The notes beneath the pieces are model-generated. The model worked only from the letters and a program-made list of their open reading frames with translations. It was not told where the DNA came from and did not search any database. Below, piece after piece: positions 61,397-64,000 of a stretch of DNA of 64,000 nucleotides. Numbering within the stretch: position 1 is the first letter of the stretch; the number at the start of each line of letters is the position of its first letter. Source of the stretch: Salinarimonas sp052380005 (GTDB lineage Bacteria; Pseudomonadota; Alphaproteobacteria; Rhizobiales; Beijerinckiaceae); assembly GCA_052380005.1 (NCBI GenBank), contig JBQTCJ010000006.1; one strand, given 5' to 3'. The position numbers and the translations under genes were made by a program.

Positions 61397-61564
61397 TCAG
61401 GCCCATCCGATCACGGAGAGGATCGCCGCCCACAGGACGACGAGCACGACGCCCACCCCCGCGAGCCGCTGCCCGGCGGAGAGCCGCAGCAACGACAGCG
61501 TCGGCGCCGCCGTACGGGCACGAGGTGCGTGGTCGTGACGATGGTGATGGTGGGATCCGCTCAT
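61397..61564 (-). CDS. Small His-rich membrane protein at the head of the znu operon
   Basis: A 55-residue protein. Residues 1-11 contain seven His (MSGSHHHHRHDH), and residues 30-55 form one membrane segment (LAGVGVVLVVLWAAILSVIGWA). It is the first gene after a Zur-like box and precedes znuC by five bases. It probably binds zinc at the membrane, but no function is known. Small proteins like this are often missed. Confidence 0.6.
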   Translation of the reverse strand: MSGSHHHHRHDHAPRARTAAPTLSLLRLSAGQRLAGVGVVLVVLWAAILSVIGWA

Positions 61565-61566
61565 GG

Positions 61567-61587
61567 GGTGTTCTACTATAACGTTTC
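61567..61587 (-). promoter_or_regulatory. Zur-box-like palindrome before the znu operon
   Basis: Read on the minus strand the site is GAAACGTTATAGTAGAACACC. It follows the alphaproteobacterial Zur box GAAATGTTATA-N-TATAACATTTC well in the left half and less well in the right. It lies directly before the small His-rich gene, so the Zn-Zur repressor would block the whole operon. Confidence 0.65.
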
Positions 61588-61899
61588 GCGGTCGATGGGA
61601 AGGGGGACGATTCGGCCTGGCGACACCCGTCATCCCGGACGCCGAAGGCGATCCGACCCAGAACCACGGATCCTCGCCGAACGGCGTGCATACGCCGCGG
61701 CGTGAGACGCCTCCATCGGCGCCTCGTGGACGCGCGCGCTCCCGCGCACGCTGACAGGACACCTGCGTGTCTGGGCCCCGGGCCCTCTTCGCGACCCGGG
61801 GTGACGTCGCGGACGCGAATGGGATCGTCGCCGGGTATCCCGCGATCGGCGCCCGTGCTACCCCTCGCCCGATACGGATCCGATCGAAGGAGCTCGCCC
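61588..61899. other. Intergenic stretch without a gene
   Basis: No convincing gene is seen here. Positions 61628-61676 read CGTCATCCCGGACGCCGAAG and onward, a form often seen as a dispersed short repeat in alphaproteobacteria. The promoter of the glyoxalase II-like gene should lie near its right end, but no clear boxes are visible. GAAGGAG at 61886-61892 is the ribosome-binding site of that gene. Confidence 0.4.
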
Positions 61900-62676
61900 A
61901 TGGCCGCCCATACGCCCGCCGAGACCCGCGTCTTCCGCTGCCTGTCGGACAATATCGGCGTCCTGGTGCGCGACCCGGCGACGGGCGCCTGCGCCGCGAT
62001 CGACGTGCCCGACGCCGCCGCCGTGCTGAAGGCGGCGGACGAGGCGGGCTGGCGGATCACCGACATTCTCGTCACGCACAAGCATTCCGACCATGTACAG
62101 GGCATACCCGAGGTCGTCGCCGCCACCGGCGCGCGCGTCGTCGCCCCGGCGAAGGGCCCGGCGATCGCCGGCACGGCGCAGACGGTGGCGGAGGGCGACA
62201 CCGTGCGCGTGGGCGATCTCGTGGCCGAGGTCTGGGAGACGCCCGGGCACTGCGAGGACCACGTCACCTTCCATTTCGCCGGAGCGGGGCTGCTGTTCCC
62301 CGGCGACGTGCTCTTCCCGATGGGCTGCGGACGCGTCTTCGGCGAGGGCTACGACGACCTCTGGCGGGCGCTCTCGCGCATCGCCGCGCTGCCGGACGCC
62401 ACGGTCGCCCATTGCGGCCACGACTACACCCGCGCGAACGCCCGCTTCGCGCTGGCCGCCGATCCGGACAATGCCGCGCTCCAGGCCCGCGCCCGCGAGG
62501 CTGAGGAGAAGGCCGCGGCCGGCGTGCTGTTCGGCTCGACGACCGTGGGTGAGGAGAAGGCGACGAACCCGTTCATCCGCGCGACCGAGCCGGCACTGGC
62601 CCGCGCGGTGACCCTCGAGGGGCGCCCGGGAAACGAGGTGTTCCGCGCGCTGCGCGAGTGGAAGAACCGGTTCTGA
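61900..62676 (+). CDS. gloB: Hydroxyacylglutathione hydrolase (glyoxalase II)
   Basis: A 258-residue metallo-beta-lactamase fold hydrolase. The metal motif is THKHSDHVQG (near residue 56), then TPGHCEDHVTFHF, FPGDVLFPMGCGRVFEG-like (FPMGCGRVFGEGYDDLW) and HCGHDYTRANARFA. The C-terminal FIRATEPALARAV matches the glutathione-binding domain. It hydrolyses S-lactoylglutathione. GAAGGAG precedes the ATG. Confidence 0.88.
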   Translation: MAAHTPAETRVFRCLSDNIGVLVRDPATGACAAIDVPDAAAVLKAADEAGWRITDILVTHKHSDHVQGIPEVVAATGARVVAPAKGPAIAGTAQTVAEGDTVRVGDLVAEVWETPGHCEDHVTFHFAGAGLLFPGDVLFPMGCGRVFGEGYDDLWRALSRIAALPDATVAHCGHDYTRANARFALAADPDNAALQARAREAEEKAAAGVLFGSTTVGEEKATNPFIRATEPALARAVTLEGRPGNEVFRALREWKNRF

Positions 62677-62701
62677 GGGAGGCCGAAAGGACGAGACCGC
62701 C

Positions 62702-63154
62702 ATGGCGCACGCGATCGACGGACTCACCGCGGACGAGGTCGTGGCACGGCTCGGCCTCGCCCCCCATCCCGAGGGCGGCTTCTACCGCGAGACCTATCGC
62801 GATCCGCGCACCGACGAGTCCGGCCGCGCGGTCTCCACCGCGATCTACTACCTGCTCGGGCTGGGCGACACGTCCGAGTGGCACCGGGTCGATGCGGCGG
62901 AGGTCTGGCACCACTACGCCGGCGCCCCGCTCGTGATCACGATGTCCTCCAACGGCCACGACGCCGAGGCCCGCCATCTCGGGCCGGACATCGCCCGCGG
63001 GCAGGCGCCGCAGATCGTGGTCCCCGCCGGCTGGTGGCAGACGGCGACCTCGCTCGGCGCCTGGACGCTGGTGGGCTGCACGGTCGCGCCGGGGTTCGAT
63101 TTCGCCGGCTTCGAGATGGCCCCGCCCGGCTGGCGGCCGACGCCCAGGAGCTGA
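62702..63154 (+). CDS. DUF985 cupin protein
   Basis: A 150-residue cupin. HPEGGFYRETYRD, AIYYLLGLGDTSEWHRVDAAEVWHHYAGAPL, VVPAGWWQTATSLGAWTLVGCTVAPGFDF are the DUF985 signatures, with WHRVD and WHHY as likely metal ligands. The biochemical role is not set. It lies 25 bases after gloB and may be co-transcribed. Confidence 0.88.
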   Translation: MAHAIDGLTADEVVARLGLAPHPEGGFYRETYRDPRTDESGRAVSTAIYYLLGLGDTSEWHRVDAAEVWHHYAGAPLVITMSSNGHDAEARHLGPDIARGQAPQIVVPAGWWQTATSLGAWTLVGCTVAPGFDFAGFEMAPPGWRPTPRS

Positions 63155-63254
63155 AGATCGCGGTAAGGAACATTTAACCCTAACGAAGGGTGAAGATTGC
63201 GCGCGCGGACGCGTTCCGGTTCGGTACGCCCGGTTCGAGACCGAGGAGTGAGCC

Positions 63255-64000
63255 GTGACCGGATCCGCGCTCGTGCGCGCCCACCGCGAAAGCCTGATCG
63301 CGCAGGCGCAGACGTCTCAGGCGCAGAATTGCACGAAGCTCGCGCCGGCGCGCGCGGGCCGGCGCGCGATCCTGGCGCTCGGCCTCGCGGCGGCTATGGT
63401 TCTCGCCGGGGCCGGGGTCGTCGCGGGGCCGGATGCGCTCGCCTTCTTCCGGGCGGATCGGGCCGCGGGGAACGGGGTCGCGCTGTTCGGGCGGCCCGAC
63501 ACGCCGGCGGCGACCGAGCTCGCGCGGCGCGCGCCGGTCGTCGCGCCCGCGCGGCTGTCGATCGAGCCCCCTTCCCGCGCCGCAGCGCCCGCCCCGGCTC
63601 CCGTCCCCTCGCGCTTCAGCTTCTGCGTGCGCACCTGCGACGGCTACTTCTTCCCGCTGGGCGACCTGCGCACCGCCCGCGACCTGTCGCTCCACGCGCA
63701 GGCCTGCGCCGCCGCCTGCCCCGCCGCCGAGACGGCGCTCTTCGCGGCGACCGGCTCGCGCGACATCGCGGACGCCCGCGCGCTGGCCGGCGGGGAGCGC
63801 TACGTCGACCTGCCGCGGGCCTTCGCCCACCGCGAGACCCGCGTCGCGGGCTGCGGCTGCGCCCTGCCGGAGCGCAGCGCCGCCGAGCGCCTCGCCGCCG
63901 GCGACCGCACGCTGCGGCCCGGCGACGTCATCGTCACCTCCGAGGGCGCGCGCGTCGTCGGCCGCGACGGCTCGCTGCCGGACGTCGAGACGCCCGGCGC
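63255..64000 (+). CDS. DUF2865 family protein, cut by the window end
   Basis: At least 248 residues; the 3' end is outside the window. A GTG start is preceded by GAGGAG. One hydrophobic segment lies near residues 38-57 (RAILALGLAAAMVLAGAGVV), probably a membrane anchor. Then the core FCVRTCDGYFFPLGDLRTARD, AQACAAACPAAE, VAGCGCALPE and PGDVIVTSEGARVV follow. The order and cysteines match the gene at 47645. This copy has a longer N-terminal cytosolic tail. Confidence 0.78.
   Translation, partial: MTGSALVRAHRESLIAQAQTSQAQNCTKLAPARAGRRAILALGLAAAMVLAGAGVVAGPDALAFFRADRAAGNGVALFGRPDTPAATELARRAPVVAPARLSIEPPSRAAAPAPAPVPSRFSFCVRTCDGYFFPLGDLRTARDLSLHAQACAAACPAAETALFAATGSRDIADARALAGGERYVDLPRAFAHRETRVAGCGCALPERSAAERLAAGDRTLRPGDVIVTSEGARVVGRDGSLPDVETPG

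Overview
The window comes from a very G+C-rich alphaproteobacterium, most likely of the order Hyphomicrobiales (Rhizobiales). The evidence is a five-gene F1 ATP synthase operon (atpHAGDC) standing apart from F0 genes, DUF2865, DUF6916 and DUF2336 proteins, a CtrA-like DNA-binding domain, a glcDEF glycolate oxidase operon and a zinc-uptake operon with an alphaproteobacterial-type Zur box. A genus cannot be fixed from sequence reading alone.

Positions 1 to about 27,930 are the early half of a temperate prophage or phage-like integrative element. It ends at the 3' end of a host tRNA-Ser(GGA) at 27,928-28,017, next to a tyrosine integrase (26,592-27,770). The other end is not in the window. A CI-like repressor with an S24 peptidase domain (16,001-16,870) and a small Cro-like protein (15,662-15,895) form a divergent switch. 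To the left runs a long, tightly packed minus-strand operon (15,895 to about 750). It holds small unknown proteins, a CII-like regulator, a RuvC-like resolvase, a CtrA-type winged-helix protein, a tandem-HTH protein, an adenine-type methyltransferase, a DUF4942 protein, a degenerate-TOPRIM/RepA-type helicase with 21-bp repeats in its 3' end, and a cytosine methyltransferase whose reading frame contains a complete HNH endonuclease gene in another frame. A phage tRNA (anticodon CAU) lies at 1,527-1,601. To the right runs a plus-strand operon (17,200-26,637) with a coiled-coil protein, RecE-like nuclease, RecT annealase, J-domain protein, DUF5131 protein and excisionase. TTGC-N7-GCAA palindromes occur both in the cI/cro interval and before the recombination operon, and are probably CI operators. 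Structural and lysis genes are not visible and should lie left of position 1.

From 28,291 the DNA is ordinary chromosome: msrA, cytochrome b561, two riboflavin-type genes in divergent order, atpHAGDC, hutI-hutH, an SDR, a LysR regulator divergent from glcD-glcE-glcF, an ABC exporter, an aminotransferase, DUF2336, a PlsC-like acyltransferase, rimI-tsaB, a RutE-type reductase, hicA-hicB, an Nfu-type Fe-S carrier, a COG0523 GTPase, the znu zinc-uptake genes, glyoxalase II, a DUF985 cupin and the start of a second DUF2865 gene. The clearest oddity here is an A+T-richer gene for a membrane-anchored receiver-like protein, fitted with almost no spacer between glcE and glcF.

The best candidates for new biology are the nested methyltransferase/HNH coding region, the helically phased 21-bp repeats inside the helicase gene (a possible phage origin), the CtrA-like phage regulator, and the receiver protein inserted in the glycolate oxidase operon.
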